From: Gymnothorax reevesii
Lineage: Eukaryota > Chordata > Actinopteri > Anguilliformes > Muraenidae
Length of the DNA: 64,000 bases
NCBI GenBank assembly: GCA_029721435.1
Contig: CM056576.1
Span: forward strand, 64,189,876-64,253,875
Reading direction: 5' to 3'
Position 1 is the first letter of the stretch, and every line of letters starts with the position of its first letter. The notes beneath the pieces were generated by a model. It saw nothing but the letters and a program-made list of their open reading frames with translations. It had not been told where the DNA came from and did no database searches. Both the position numbers and the translations under genes were made by a program. Of this stretch, positions 44,736 to 56,639 are shown in pieces.

Positions 44736-45048
44736 CTCAACAAAAAAAGTAAAGGAACACTGGATTTTAACCCGAGTTTGAGAAATATACAAACTGGACG
44801 TAAATCCCAGGTGTTGCTTATGTCATTGGTGTTAATCCAAGACGCAGAAATGCATCAAAACATTTCACCAGACGATGCCATCACCCCAAGTTCTGACCAT
44901 TAAATCAAAACGTCAAATAATGTCAAAAGTCATTTCAATATCTTGACTACCACATGTTCTCAGCACAGCTTAATAGTGTATTGGGAAGCTCAGAACAAGA
45001 GAAAATAATTGAGAAAAGATTCAGTAGTCCTTAACTTTTTTTGTTGAG
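44736..45048. mobile_element. Tc1/mariner-type MITE (TA-flanked)
   Basis: TA-flanked 313-bp element with inverted ends CTCAACAAAAAAAGTAAAGG and (reverse complement of the right end) CTCAACAAAAAAAGTTAAGG. There is no coding capacity. The ends resemble mariner-type elements with poly(A)-rich termini. Confidence 0.8.
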
Positions 45049-45059
45049 TATACATGTGA

Positions 45060-46150
45060 TACTTCAACTATTGCCATGATGTACATACCATAGTTTATTT
45101 GGAAGATGAACATTGTAGACCCTCCTTCTGATGACTCGACTCCTCCTTATTGTTGTGATCTGCATATCCCAGACCATTATGGTCAAATTCCCCATGCTAG
45201 CCCAAGCAATTTAGAAGAGAGAGAAATAAATTTAATGGCAACGGCATACACCGTGCTTCATCTTAAAATTTCAATGACATTCGTCTGATCGCTACATTCT
45301 CAACATTTTCAGACTCCTTAAACTTCAGTGTTTATTTAACCACCTTATCTTGGAGAAATTGATTGTGATTTCAGTCTTTAATCAAACATGAAAGACTACA
45401 TCAAGATAATTGGAAAGTTTCGATTTAGGGAGTAGACACCAAGCATGTAAATATAGCTTAATGGGAAAGTTTCTTTGTATCGCTAAAAATTTGCGGTTGC
45501 TTTTGCTACTTGCCACAGTTGAGTTGACTACAGCGCAATGCCAATCAGCGTTAATTTGCGAGTAGCGCTTTACTTTGAAGGGACGCTTCTACAATGTTTC
45601 AAAATACAGTATGGAACTGAGTTTATACATACCATGCAGTGAGACATGGTGATTATGGACCACTCTAAAATTCTATGCATCGCATGCATTCCTATGCCAA
45701 AACGCAGCGCTCCTCTGTTGTGTCCCGCAGTGTAATGGGGATGATAGATTGCACTGATCTCATTTATTTATCATCGTTTTCCAAAAAACCATCTTTGTTG
45801 AAGGGAATGGTTGAATCAATAAGGAGAGATGAATAGCTGGAACTATAGGGGTTTTATGACTGCGATACACCTTTCCAATGGTTTTATTTATCAAGGCATT
45901 AGCGTTGGCCAGATCAGGTCATGACTGACAGTATAAGATTCTGTTTATCACAAACACAAATTGCGCAATTTAATAGAAATCAAATGTAATTTCCACAAGC
46001 GCCTGGATAGTAATTCCCAATATATGTAACCACTAAGCTGACGCCATCACTCTGCTAACTTACACAGCGGTTCAGCCATTACTCTCGCGTTTGAACTTCC
46101 ACATAACTTCCACATCATTAGCTTGTCGGGCAGTGGGAGACGTACTAGCG
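45060..46150. other. Non-coding stretch, nothing recognised
   Basis: Mixed AT-rich DNA with no exon, RNA gene or transposon end that I can support. Confidence 0.4.
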
Positions 46151-46256
46151 ATAGTTAGCTATGTGAGAGAAAAATCTGGAACCAATGCCGAATTCCGGTA
46201 TTCCTCGCCGAGGTTATGTTAGATTGATATTCAGACATTCGGCGCTGCATTCCGCC

Positions 46257-47300
46257 CAGTGGCGGTTTGTCGGCCGGAACAAAAGGAGGCCAAAATGCCT
46301 CGGCGTACCCACCGGCAGGGGTCGGCAGCTTTTTCAGAGTAGCGCACAATTGGCTATCGCGCTACAGGGTTTCAAATTTGGAAGGGACTGCCGGATTTGG
46401 GCATTAGATAACAGCTTTGTTCGTTGCTCCAGCGCCTCCTGTTGGCCGGACGGGCGCTCGTCAGGAAGAATCCGGCTTGGTTCATGTCCGGGTATCCTCC
46501 GCCCTCGCTCTGAACTTGCGAAGATTCAACCAGCGAGTGTATAAGAATCAGTGGCTGACAGGCACGTGCTTCGGAGGAGAGCCGTGAACTGTCTTCACTA
46601 TCCTGAGTTGGCAGCAAGGGGTCGCATACGAGCAAGCTTTGTACATAGTTCCCCAATTGGGCATTCCAAAAATTCGGGTGGGATTGGAGATGCCAAATTT
46701 TTTTTAAAAAAAAAAAAAAAAAAAAAAAGGAGGCCAAAATCTCGCCCTTCAAAGCTTAATGACTTAAACCTTTCGCAGTTTACTTTTCTTGATCAGCAGT
46801 TGCTCATACAAATTGGTGGAAGGACAGAATTTATTTATTTATTTATTTTTTATTATTTTTTAATCAAATTTATTTTTCATAGCATTGTTATACATTGCAC
46901 CACAAAATGATCAGGTTTTCTTTCACACAGAAATTACAACGTAAATTACCATAGGCCTACATCTTTATAAATTCCGAGCTTAAGTATCTGGTGAAATGGC
47001 ATATATTCGCAAAATGATTAGTGAGGCTCATTAAGCAATAAGCTGCGCAACATTGCATTCTTTACTTCAATCTTCAGATTGTAGAAAATGTGTTCTCATG
47101 GCTTCTCGCAAACTAATTTATAAAGACGTATTGATAATTTGTGTAGTCATTTGCTATCAAACATAAATTTGACTGTCCTTCTACCAATTTGTATCAGCAA
47201 TTGCTGATCAAGAAAAGTAAACTGCGAAAGGTTTAAGTCATTTAGCTTTGATGGGCGAGGTTTCAGCTTCCCTTCGTTGCAGCCGATGAACTGCCACTGA
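46257..47300. mobile_element. Foldback-like element interrupted by a SINE
   Basis: The left arm (46257-46828 with the SINE excluded) and the right arm (47172-47300) are inverted. Shared blocks are CAGTGGC, CTCGCCC.TCAAAGCT, TGACTTAAACCTTTCGCAGT, TTACTTTTCTTGATCAGCA and ACAAATTGGT.GAAGGACAG. The spacer is about 343 bp. It has no coding capacity and outer boundaries are uncertain. Confidence 0.75.
46297..46724 (+). mobile_element. Full SINE with poly(A) tail and 16-bp target duplication
   Basis: The 16-bp direct repeat AAAAGGAGGCCAAAAT flanks it on both sides (46281-46296 and 46725-46740). It ends in a poly(A) tail of about 20 bases and sits inside the left arm of the foldback element. The body contains 'cgcctcctgttggccgg', 'gattcaaccagcgagtg' and 'ctgagttggcagcaaggggt'. 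A weak RNA polymerase III box B-like GGGTTTCAAATTTGG is present near 46368. Tail and duplication show LINE-driven retroposition. The source RNA is not clear. Confidence 0.82.
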
Positions 47301-47756
47301 TTCCTCCGGTGTTTGAGTATATGGCTAGCTAATGCAGTGGGGCAAGTACAAATCGTGAGCTACCCGAGACGTTTGTTTTTTTCCACCTTTACCGGCACAG
47401 GATAATGTTTCCGATAGATTTCAATTCATTATGCTAAGCTAGCGCACTGTGCTAACTCGACTTACTTATCAACTTCATTTAAACATTTGTAAATCATTTA
47501 ACACTACACATTTTCAGCGACTGTTTACTTACCCTTGTTTTCTCCTTTTTAGCCAAAATAGTGCAAGTCTGCATGAAAGTTGAAGCGCAACCGCCAACCA
47601 GAGTGCATCCTGCATATTTTTTGAACGTCAACTCGGACAAATTAATTGACAGCTCTGGTGGGGGTGACCAGGCAGGGTGGCCAATTGTATTCCAGGGGTA
47701 GACAGTGCCACCCCCAGCCACCCCAGTGGCCACGCCCCTGGTTACCACTGCATATG

Positions 47757-48637
47757 TCTGACTATTCTTTTGGTTGCGTATTGTGTTTTTGGTAATTTGG
47801 ATTTCATGTTTTATTATTTTCTTATGCCTTAGTTATCATGCCATGTTTTCATTTCCATGCATTGCACTACGTCTACCCTGTCTTGTCTTGTGTAGGTCTT
47901 TGCTCATGGTCCCTAGTCTTGCGTGCCTCTCATTCGGGTGATTTATTGGTTTCTGGGTTTCAACCTTCTTTCATTATCTCGTGTTCTTCCTTTCTCTCTC
48001 TTTTACTATCTACTAATCCATACAAACAGTTTGTTGTTTTCGATAATTACTAACACATATTATATTAACATTGTATATTTTTACTAACTTACTTACATAC
48101 ACTCGGGATTGTATAGCTGCACATACTAATTGACTAACGATCTCTCAGCAATCGCCAAATTCTAGTCTCCGCCTCCTTGCCTATCCCTAATTATCTCTGC
48201 TGCAGTTTTCTGTGGATCTCCACTTTTACTTTATGCTTTCCTTTTCTTTAAACTATACACTTTAGTACTCCTTAACCGGAGCTGTTGTTTTGTACATAGG
48301 TTTGTCTTGTGATCCCTGTCTGCGTTTTGGCTGTGGCCAGATTCATGTAATAAGATTATTCCTCATGTGTCACTCCTAATTATTGTATCAATGATCGCAC
48401 CTGTTTCTCCCTGGTCATGTGTTCACCCCGGTTGTGTCTTTAAGATGTCTTTTCTAGCAATTCCAGTGTCAGATCGTTCTTCCTAGCTTCCTGTGCCACG
48501 TTTGTTCTCACCTTGATTCTTAGTGATTTATCTTTCTGACTTGATTGCCCGACCTTTGATTTTTGCCTTTGTGATTTTGGATTATTGTTGCATCTGTGTG
48601 TTTTGACCATTTTTCTGCCCGACTACCCTGTGTTGAT
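47757..48637 (+). repeat. LTR-like repeat, copy 1 (truncated)
   Basis: Direct repeat of the segment at about 51088-51960. Shared words include GTCTGACTATTCTT, CATGCATTGCAC(T/C)(A/T)CGTCT, 'gtgatttatctttctgact' and TTGTGATTTTGGATTATTG. It is cut at 48637 where the inverted copy of the TIR element begins. It is probably LTR or tail sequence of a retroelement; the class is not certain. Confidence 0.5.
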
Positions 48638-48644
48638 GTGTGTA

Positions 48645-49757
48645 TGACAGACATGTGTATTTGACATTTACGAAAATACGGAACAAATCGCGTACCGTAT
48701 TGGTTCAATATGGTACGCAACATTTAAGCCCATCGCCCACTGGCCGCGAAGCGTCGCGTCAAACTCCGAAGGTTGACTTGACGCTTTTAAATGCCCAATG
48801 AAAGCGTCAGCCGCATTAACATTGACTGCTGTCAACACGACCGAGAAGCCATGAGTGTCAATCTCAATATATTCAACAAGACAACTTTTAATTTTGAAAA
48901 AAAAAAAAAAAACCTACCGATCGAGCTTATTTTAAGTGATGACAAAGTGCGACGGTCAGGTTACTATGCACTATCCGTTATATACAGGCATTTCCCTCCT
49001 GAATTTAGCCGTCTTGTAAATTTTGATTATGATTTACTTTACTTCACCCAGCAGGGAATTAGCTAGCTAGCTGACTTAGCAGTGTACTTATCGGTGTACC
49101 CTGAGTTAGGTACTGTCTAACTGTAGATCGCTTGATAACTTAAATGCTCGCAAAATAACGGATTTCCTCTCAAAAATGCGACTTGGTTAAAAAGCAGGCA
49201 TATTGGTTCTGACAATTGCATGTGAGGATTCCGCTAAATGTGTGCCACCAACCATGACAAGGTGAAATAGTTAAATAACCTACAAGACAAATGCGTTTCT
49301 ATTGAGTTGACGCCTCAGAAATTGAGCAGTGGCGAATAGTAAAAATCTGACGCGCATCATATGCTGCCAGTGGGTGTTGCTCCATTGAAATGAATGTAAC
49401 GTTAGCTAATCAATTTTTTTACACGGGTCTCGCGCTTCCAGTGGGCGTTTTAATTGTCAATTAAATGACCCCAATGAAGCTGATACATGCATTAGCATCC
49501 ATTTTTTCACTTCGTAGTGGTGGTATTTGATTGACAGGTGACAGAGAGTGGGCGTCGTTTCAGGGCCCCAGCGGACACGCCCCCAGCGTCTTAGAGCAGA
49601 GATAACTCCTTCAGCTTTCAGGTTTTTGAAACCTAATTTTTAATACTTGGCGAATTTTTTGATCATTCAAATTTTGCTGGGTGGTTAATAACACACTTTT
49701 CTCTGCAGAGAGAAACTCAGGAGACATATTTATTATGACTTTACACGGACTTTAAAC
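48645..49757 (-). mobile_element. Truncated inverted copy of the 22963-24589 TIR element
   Basis: Matches 22963-23968 in reverse, including AGTGTCAATCTCAATATATT, TTAGGTACT, GTGTGCCACCAACCATGACA and the terminus CTTTACACGGACTTTAAAC at 49738-49756. A block near 49360-49460 is present here and absent from the other copy. It lacks the second terminus. Confidence 0.75.
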
Positions 49758-49759
49758 TG

Positions 49760-51000
49760 CCAAAGGATTATTCTAATCTTTGGAAAAGTTTATTAAGCAT
49801 AATTATCAATCAGTGGTCGGTACTAATGCATTACCCACTCAAGCCATTCTCGGCCACAGCTTACTGACATTTACTAAACCGGTAATAAGCAACTTCGGAG
49901 ACGTGATATCTAGAAAACAAATTCAAAGACGTATGTTCGCCAGCGAAATGGTGCAAGATATCTTGGATACTAAAGTAGTTAGTGCGAACAGAGAAGACTA
50001 GCAAACCAACCAAGGATTACAGCATGAATGACAGGTAAGCAAGCTAATGCTAGTGTAGCCGGTAACCCTGCTTACCAGCCAATAATGATTGTGGACTATA
50101 AGTAAGCCTCTATTAGTTAGCTGAGTTGCTGACCAGTGTCTTGGTTCATGGTGGTAAATGCTGCACTGTTTGATAGTCAGGAAGGAGCATCAGGAATAAG
50201 CTTAAGCTGAACACTGTATTGGAATGGTGAAAAAAGGGGTCACTGCGCATCTTACCACAAAAGATGGCTGAATCAGGTGCTAAACAGCTCAAGGACAGCA
50301 GATGGTGAACCATAAAGCTGTTAAATTATCAGTGTGCTCCAGTCTCCTTTCTCCCTTTTGATAACTGCATTGGAATGCTTTGTAGAAAAATATAAATTAA
50401 ATTTCCAACTTAATGGCCGGCATCTCCACGAAAAGCAAACACATTCATCAGTGCACAGCAAGACCCAAAAAATATGAGCATAAACTCTAGAATATCAACA
50501 AGTTTCAGGTAAGAATTCAAACTCAAAAGAAATATCAAGATGCAATAAATTTCTGTTTCCCAAGTTCAGTTCAGTTCCTTTGATGCAAATGTTTGAACAG
50601 TGTACAGTTCTGGTCAGTTTCTTTCAGTCAGTTTTCTCTGTTGGATCCTTTAAGTGTAAAATGTCAAGTCAAAAAGTTTTTGGTGTTCATTGTCCTGGCT
50701 TCCTTTAAATTCCTCTGGGTTGAACCAATTTGTAATAAGTCAGCGTCAGAATGAAGTTGTGACCACACCAGTGAACTTGTTAAGGAATAAGGATTTGAGG
50801 AGTTCCTTCTCTGATGAAAGAAGCAATCATTTCTCCAGGTGGCCCGCCATCTCCCTTGTCAGGGAGAAAATCGAGTTCCGGGTTCCAGAATCCAAGAAGG
50901 TTTCCAGGGGTGTCAAAAACCTAGCCTGCATAACAATATGAAGCCCTTATTGTATACAGTCACCAACATTTGATCACTTATGGCCATATATTTGTTGTGA
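49760..51000. other. Non-coding stretch, nothing firmly recognised
   Basis: One 73-codon open frame (49780-50001, contains VISNFGDVISRKQIQRR) looks partly protein-like but has no recognisable domain, splice context or repeat copy. Nothing else is supported. Confidence 0.35.
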
Positions 51001-52230
51001 TTCTGCCATTGCTCATGTTCTGTTCTGCCTTGACCATGTTCAGGCCTTGCCTATTCTGACTGCCTTTTGTGTATTTTGACATTCGGTACGTCTGACTATT
51101 CTTAGTATTTGTATTGTGTTCTGTTAGTATGCACTTTTCCATGTTTTGCATTTTGCCATAGTCTCATTCCAGTTCTTGTTTTCCATCATGCATTGCACCT
51201 CGTCTCCCCCGTCTGGTCTTTCGTCTTGTCATTGCACACAGCCCAGTCCTGCGTGTCACTCTTCGGATGATTTATTGGATTCTGGATTTCAATCTTCCTT
51301 CCGATCTCGTTTGCTAACTTCGCCTTACTTTTCTATCTTGCTAACCATACTAACAGTTTGTTATTTTCGCTAGAAGTTACTAGCACCAACTAACATTGTA
51401 TATAATACTAACTTACTAACAAGCACCAAGAGATAGTATAGTTTCACTTACTAATTGATTAACAAGCTCTCAGCACTCGCCCTGTTCTAGTCTCCGCCTC
51501 TTGTCACTTCCTGATTTCCTTTGCTGCATTTTCTGTGGAAGCTCCAAATCTAATCACGCTGTCCCTTCTCTATTAACTATGCACGTTAGAACTCCGTAAC
51601 TGTAGCTGTATGTCTTTGTATAGGTTTGTCCCGTGATACCTGTCCACGTTTTGGCTTCTTCCAAATTCCACGTGATTAGGTTCACCCTTATGTGCTGCTC
51701 CCTTGTAATCAGTCTGACTGTTTGCACCTGTGTCTCTTACCATGTGATCTCCCCAGAAGTGTATATTAGGTGTCTTTTCACAGCCATTCTCTGTCAGATC
51801 GTTCTTCCTTGTTTCCTGTGCCACGCTTCTCTCGCCTTGATTCATCGTGATTTATCTTTCTGACTGGACCGCCCGACCTTTCGATTTTTTGCCTTTGTGA
51901 TTTTGGATTATTGTTGCATCCGTGCGTTTTGACCTTTTTCTGCCCGACCACGAGATCTTTGTTTGCTAACCCCAGTTACGATTCGAAGTAAGCCCATTGG
52001 ATTCTGGTTTTGCTTCTGTGACATTCCTGTATCTGTGAACCAGACCCATTTCTGTCCCACTACGTTTATTGTGATTGCTGCCCTGGTTTTCGATTCTATT
52101 TTTGCCCAACTGGATTTAGATTTTTGGAGTGTGGACTTTGTACTTCTGCCTTCTGCCCTGCGGGGGTGCTCCCCCTTTATTAATAAAACAAGTTCTACTG
52201 CATTGCCTGGTTCCTGATCGCACCATTACA
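51000..52230 (+). repeat. LTR-like repeat, copy 2 (longer)
   Basis: More complete relative of 47757-48637. It extends about 90 bp further upstream and 270 bp further downstream, ending with TTTATTAATAAAACAAGTTC (a polyadenylation signal) and CCTGATCGCACCATTACA. That end layout (AATAAA, then ...TTACA) fits the 3' end of a fish LTR. No coding sequence or partner at similar age was found. Confidence 0.45.
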
Positions 52231-52699
52231 ATATTATATTAAATCTACATCCTCAGAAAACACAGTTACTACTATATTTGAAGCACCTATTACTAGAACC
52301 CCATAAGTCACACTTGACTTGACTTGTGGGGTTTTAGTAATCAGTGCTTCATTTATGATAGAGTTCTGCGATAGCAATAGCTTCAACACACATCATTTTA
52401 TGACATGTTTTGATCCATGAAATTATTACTGATTTCTTTTAACCATGAATTATGTTTAGAAATCTTCATAATGAATTTTTATGCTTTGTTTTAAATCATG
52501 AACTGAAAAATGATTCAATATGAAATCTCGTATACATTAATCTTAACTAAGGTCACGGTTTTAACAGTTTGTAACTTAACATATTTTAAATTTCCTACGC
52601 TCTTAATGGATATAATTTTTAACAAGCCTGTTTTATAGAATGCTATGAACATTGCATGTTCCCAAAATACTAAATTAATTACAATACAAACAATACAGC

Positions 52700-53341
52700 T
52701 ATGGTACACATTCTTCTCTCTCACATTAACAGTACAATATACACCCTTTAATGGACATGAAGTACTTTACACATCACAGCAGTTACTATCATATTTTTGC
52801 ATTCAGCATTTTAGCTAGCAAGCCAACCGGTGAACACACACACAAGCACGCAGCGTGTCTAAGCAACACAGGCTACCGCTGTTAGCGACATTAGCTTAGC
52901 TGAATATAACTCACCAAGACGGTCCAAATACAGTAAACCCACATCAACAGGCTCCTGATCATCTCAGTCACCTCCGGTTTCACTTCCAAAAACTTTTAAA
53001 CTGGTTTCAACCAACTTATGTAGGGATTAATTTCTCATTTCTCACTTGCTCGCATGCACTTCTCTCGCACCTCTGGTGTGTGTGTGTGTGTGTGTGTGTA
53101 CTGACGTGATTGCTGCCTGAAAATGGGTGGGACTTGCTTCCTCTGCCCTATAGCATTTCATTGCTGTGCAATTCAACCAATAACAATAAAAGAAATTAGA
53201 CAGGCACCTTAATCAACCAAATAACTTCAGATTACATAGTTTTGTGCACCAGAAAGCAACAGGAAAATAAAGTTACCATTTAATCTTTATTAAAATTAGA
53301 TTTTTAATAAAATAAGGAAACTCTGTTTCTACTGGGTTACA
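52700..53341 (-). mobile_element. 3' LTR of the outer gypsy element (left boundary uncertain)
   Basis: On the minus strand it starts TGTAACCCAGTAG at 53341, directly after a purine tract (AAAAGGGGAGGG) that follows the pol stop codon. It includes a (CA/TG)n run at 53073-53098. The distal end could not be fixed. Confidence 0.55.
53073..53098. repeat. (TG)n microsatellite
   Basis: Perfect TG dinucleotide run of about 13 units within the LTR of the outer gypsy element. Confidence 0.95.
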
Positions 53342-53353
53342 CCCTCCCCTTTT
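53342..53353 (-). other. Polypurine tract of outer gypsy element
   Basis: On the minus strand AAAAGGGGAGGG overlaps the pol TAA stop by its first bases and abuts the LTR at TGTAAC. It is the second-strand priming site of LTR retroelements. Confidence 0.7.
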
Positions 53354-56121
53354 AAATATCATACACATCCTGTTGCATGTCACGAGATATCTGTAGTAAG
53401 AGTGGTGTTACAAAAGTTCTATTATCACTGCCTAGTGAGTCAATGAAGGCTGTACTTATGCCTTGGAACAAGAACTTAACTACGGTGATTAAGGGATTTC
53501 CAAGATCTGGGTAGTCAAGTAATTGGCGGTTTCTCTCTGACCTCCTCAAAGGTTGGGATATGATAGGTTCATCATCTTGTAGAACATCAGGTTGCTCAAT
53601 GATCTGGGTTCTCTTTTGCCTCCCACATGTGTAAAAGGACTGATCTGGACTCTTACAGAGAGTATTTGAATTATCATTTGTTTCACCACAGATCTGCGGT
53701 GGGTTTTCATCCACAAGTTTGGATGAAACAGCATGTCCACCGAGTTTACTGTCTGGAGGTAAATGGTTACAAGCTATTGCCTCAGCATCAGCAAAATCAG
53801 TCGAGTCCTGATTTTCGATATCATCAGTTTCAAGCAAGTGAGGGTCTGGAATAAACTGATCAACTGAAGGCTGCTCCAACAGGGGGTCAGGATCAGAAGG
53901 AACAGGGTGAGACTGAAGGTAAGTGTTTGTATTGGTCTCTTCATTTATAGGTATAGGATAACCCAAGTAAGTAGTTAGTCTTGTAGTACTCAGGTATGGG
54001 GATTCCTCAATCCAAGAGACTAAAAGCTCACCCTCGGCATCGCTTGAATCGGCATCATCTGGTTTCTCAATGGCTGCTGTTTGACGTGTTCGGGGCTGGT
54101 GGAGAGGCCTAGGTGGAGGCAGCGGCTCCTCAGCCTTGACAGGTAGGAAATTACAGGGAAGCAGGAGATCCCTTTGCAGTGTACGGTTTGGTCCATCTTT
54201 GCCCTCAGGTTTGACAGTGTAAACGGGAAAGTCTCCAGCACGTTTGATCACAACATGGATGTCAGCATCCCACTTATCTGCAAGTTTATACTTGCCATGT
54301 AGTCGCATGTTTCTTACTAAGACCCCATCTCCAGGCTCAGGATCAGAGACTGTCACTTTTTTATCAAACTGAGCCTTGATCTTGTCAGTGTCTTTTTGTG
54401 CATTTTTGAAAGCTAATTTGTAGCTTTCTTCTAAACGGGATTTGAGATTCTGCACATATTGAGAGTGACATTTTCCCGGGTCTTTTTTCAAGGGCAATCC
54501 AAAAGCTAGATCTACAGGCAAAAGCTAGATCTGGGCTTACGTCCAAACATTAGCTCATAAGGAGTGAACCCCGTAACATCATTGCGAGTGCAATTATATG
54601 CATGTACTTAAGGTTTCACAAAATCTCGCCAATATGATTTTTGCCTGTTCTCCAATGTACCTAACATGCTCAACAATGTTCTGTTGAACCTTTCCACAGT
54701 GTTACCCCTTGGATGGAATGGGGTGGTTCTGATTTTCCAAATCCCTGAAACTTCACACAGCTCCTTGATCAGCTTAGACTCAAAGTCAGGACCTTAGTCA
54801 CTGTGTAGTTGCTCTGGTATGCCATAACGCACCATGAAATTGTCCCACAAGCACTTTGCAACAGTTTTAGCTTTCTGATTGGGTGTGGGCATGGCGACAG
54901 CATATTTGGTGAAATGGTCAGTCATTACAAGAATGTCTTTAGTGTTTCTGCTATCAGGTTCCAGGCTCAGGAAGTCCATACAGACTAGCTTGAGGTCTTG
55001 ATGTTGACAAGGGCGGCTGCCTTTTCAGGAACAGTCTCTCTGCTAAGCAGATCACATGTTTTAACTTTTTGTTCTACATCAGAAGACATCCTCGGCCAAA
55101 AGATCCTAATTCTGACAAGATCTAAAGTCCTGTCGATGCCCAAATGCCCCATATCATTCTTCAGGAAGAACTAACTGATATGTGACTTGATCAGCCTCTT
55201 GTCTTCTCCGGTATAACACCTCGTCATGTAGCTCCAGGCGATTTCGCTCCCTTAACAAAAGGGGAAGACCAGGGAGTTCCTTCCATGAAGTAGTAGAAGG
55301 TGTCTCTCCATGTTCCACTTGAGCTATCACTTCTCTGACAGTCGGATCAGCTCTTTGTTTATTCTTCAGCTCAGCATGAGACAAAGAAGGGATGGTTGGC
55401 AAGCTATGGTGGTTCTCTGAAACATAGCTTTCAGGTAGGCCTCTGCAGAGACTGTTAGAGACTCAACATGTGTGACTCCAGTCGTTTGAACAGGGGTCAG
55501 GGGCTTTTACAAGCTGGCCCTGACAGATTGCTCGAACAACATCCTGGTTAACCACTTGTATTGTCTCCGCGTCAGCTAGGTGATGTAAAGAGGCTTATGC
55601 ACTCTTGCTCCTTTTTTGTCTGAGCATCATGGGGTTGTCTGGAAAGACCATCAGCATCCTGATTTTGTTTGCTCACCCTATACTGGAGTGTAAACGAGTA
55701 GCTACACAAAACTACAAGCCATCGGTAACTTGTGGCATCTAATTCGGCAGAAGTGAGTATATAAGTTAATGGATTACTATCTGTCACAACAGAAAACTGG
55801 TTATCATATAAATAGTTGTGAAATTTCTTAGTCACAGACCATTTTAAAGCTAGAAACTCCAGCTTGCGTGCTGGGTACCGGTACTCACTTCTTGACAGAG
55901 TACGACTGGCAAATGCAATGGCTGGAAGTTTCCCCTCCTGTTCTTGGTATAACGCTGCGCCCAGACCAGTAGTACTGGCGCCTGTATGCAGGATATAAGG
56001 CTGCTGTGGATCTGCAAACTCCAGAATAGGGGCTGAGGTAAGCTTATCAATGATGGTCTTAAATGCTTCCTGACAGTCAGGTGTCCATCTTTCCTCAAAA
56101 GGTGGTCTAGGATCAAAATAT
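53352..56121 (-). pseudogene. Outer Ty3/gypsy pol, 3' part (RNase H, integrase, C-terminus)
   Basis: Minus strand, from the insertion site downward. It covers an RNase H segment (VTDSNPLTYIL; 'QDADGLSR'), an integrase zinc-binding region (VLYRRRQEADQ; 'GHLGIDRTLDL' in another frame) and the integrase core (LVMTDHFTKYAVA; 'GIPEQLHSD'). After LHSD a TAA stands where a CAA would be expected (54797-54799). A C-terminal part follows with MFGRKPRS and KWDADIHVV. A short 19-bp direct duplication (AGATCTAGCTTTTG twice, 54505-54537) shifts the frame at the start of the last 389-codon open stretch. The terminal stop overlaps the polypurine tract. Several stops and shifts make it dead, but long open stretches remain. 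Confidence 0.85.
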
Positions 56122-56418
56122 TGTAGCGGTCTCGCTACTGAAGAACTGAGACTGAGGCAGGAATAGCGGTTCTCGCATCGCCCGGGGCGGGCTTCGCTTT
56201 ATTAGCCGTTCGGCCCTTAAAAGGGCCGTTTCTTCAGCTTTTGAAAACAGACTCATATTTTCCAACACACAACATTGCTCCCCTCAAGCTGGCAACTCAG
56301 CCCTTTTATACCGCCCCGCCCCGGACCTGATTGGCTCTTTCTCCCCACCCGGTGCAGCCAATCGTGATACTCCGCTATTTTTTAGAGTTAACAAACGAAC
56401 TGGGGCAGAATCACCACA
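56122..56418 (-). mobile_element. 3' LTR of inner gypsy element
   Basis: 297 bp, TGTAGCGGTC at one end and ACCACA at the other on the plus strand (TG...CA on both strands). Its partner is 61036-61283. Next to it at 56419-56430 is the polypurine tract, AGGTGGGGGCAA on the minus strand. Confidence 0.88.
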
Positions 56419-56639
56419 TTGCCCCCACCTAAGGGGTCACTGTGCCCAACGACCCCGCCACAACCATTTCCCTCCCAACAACAACAACAACAAAAAAATA
56501 AAACACTAACCCACAACAAAGTCCCCAAAATGTCCCGGTGTCCGTCGCTGATGGACAGGCCTGCTGGTAGGCCCAGGTTGCTGTGTCACGGCGCTGGGGG
56601 CGGGGCTGGCAGCCCGAGGCTGGTAGGGGGCCAGCCTGT

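Noticed and set aside
47494..47748. Minus-strand frame with GVAGGGTVYPWNT
   Set aside because: Overlaps a fish repeat (CCACCCCCAGCCACCCC) and has no domain; not a gene.
49780..50001. 73-codon frame with ISNFGDVISRKQIQRR
   Set aside because: Slightly protein-like but with no homologue that I recognise, no repeat copy and no splice sites; left as unassigned.
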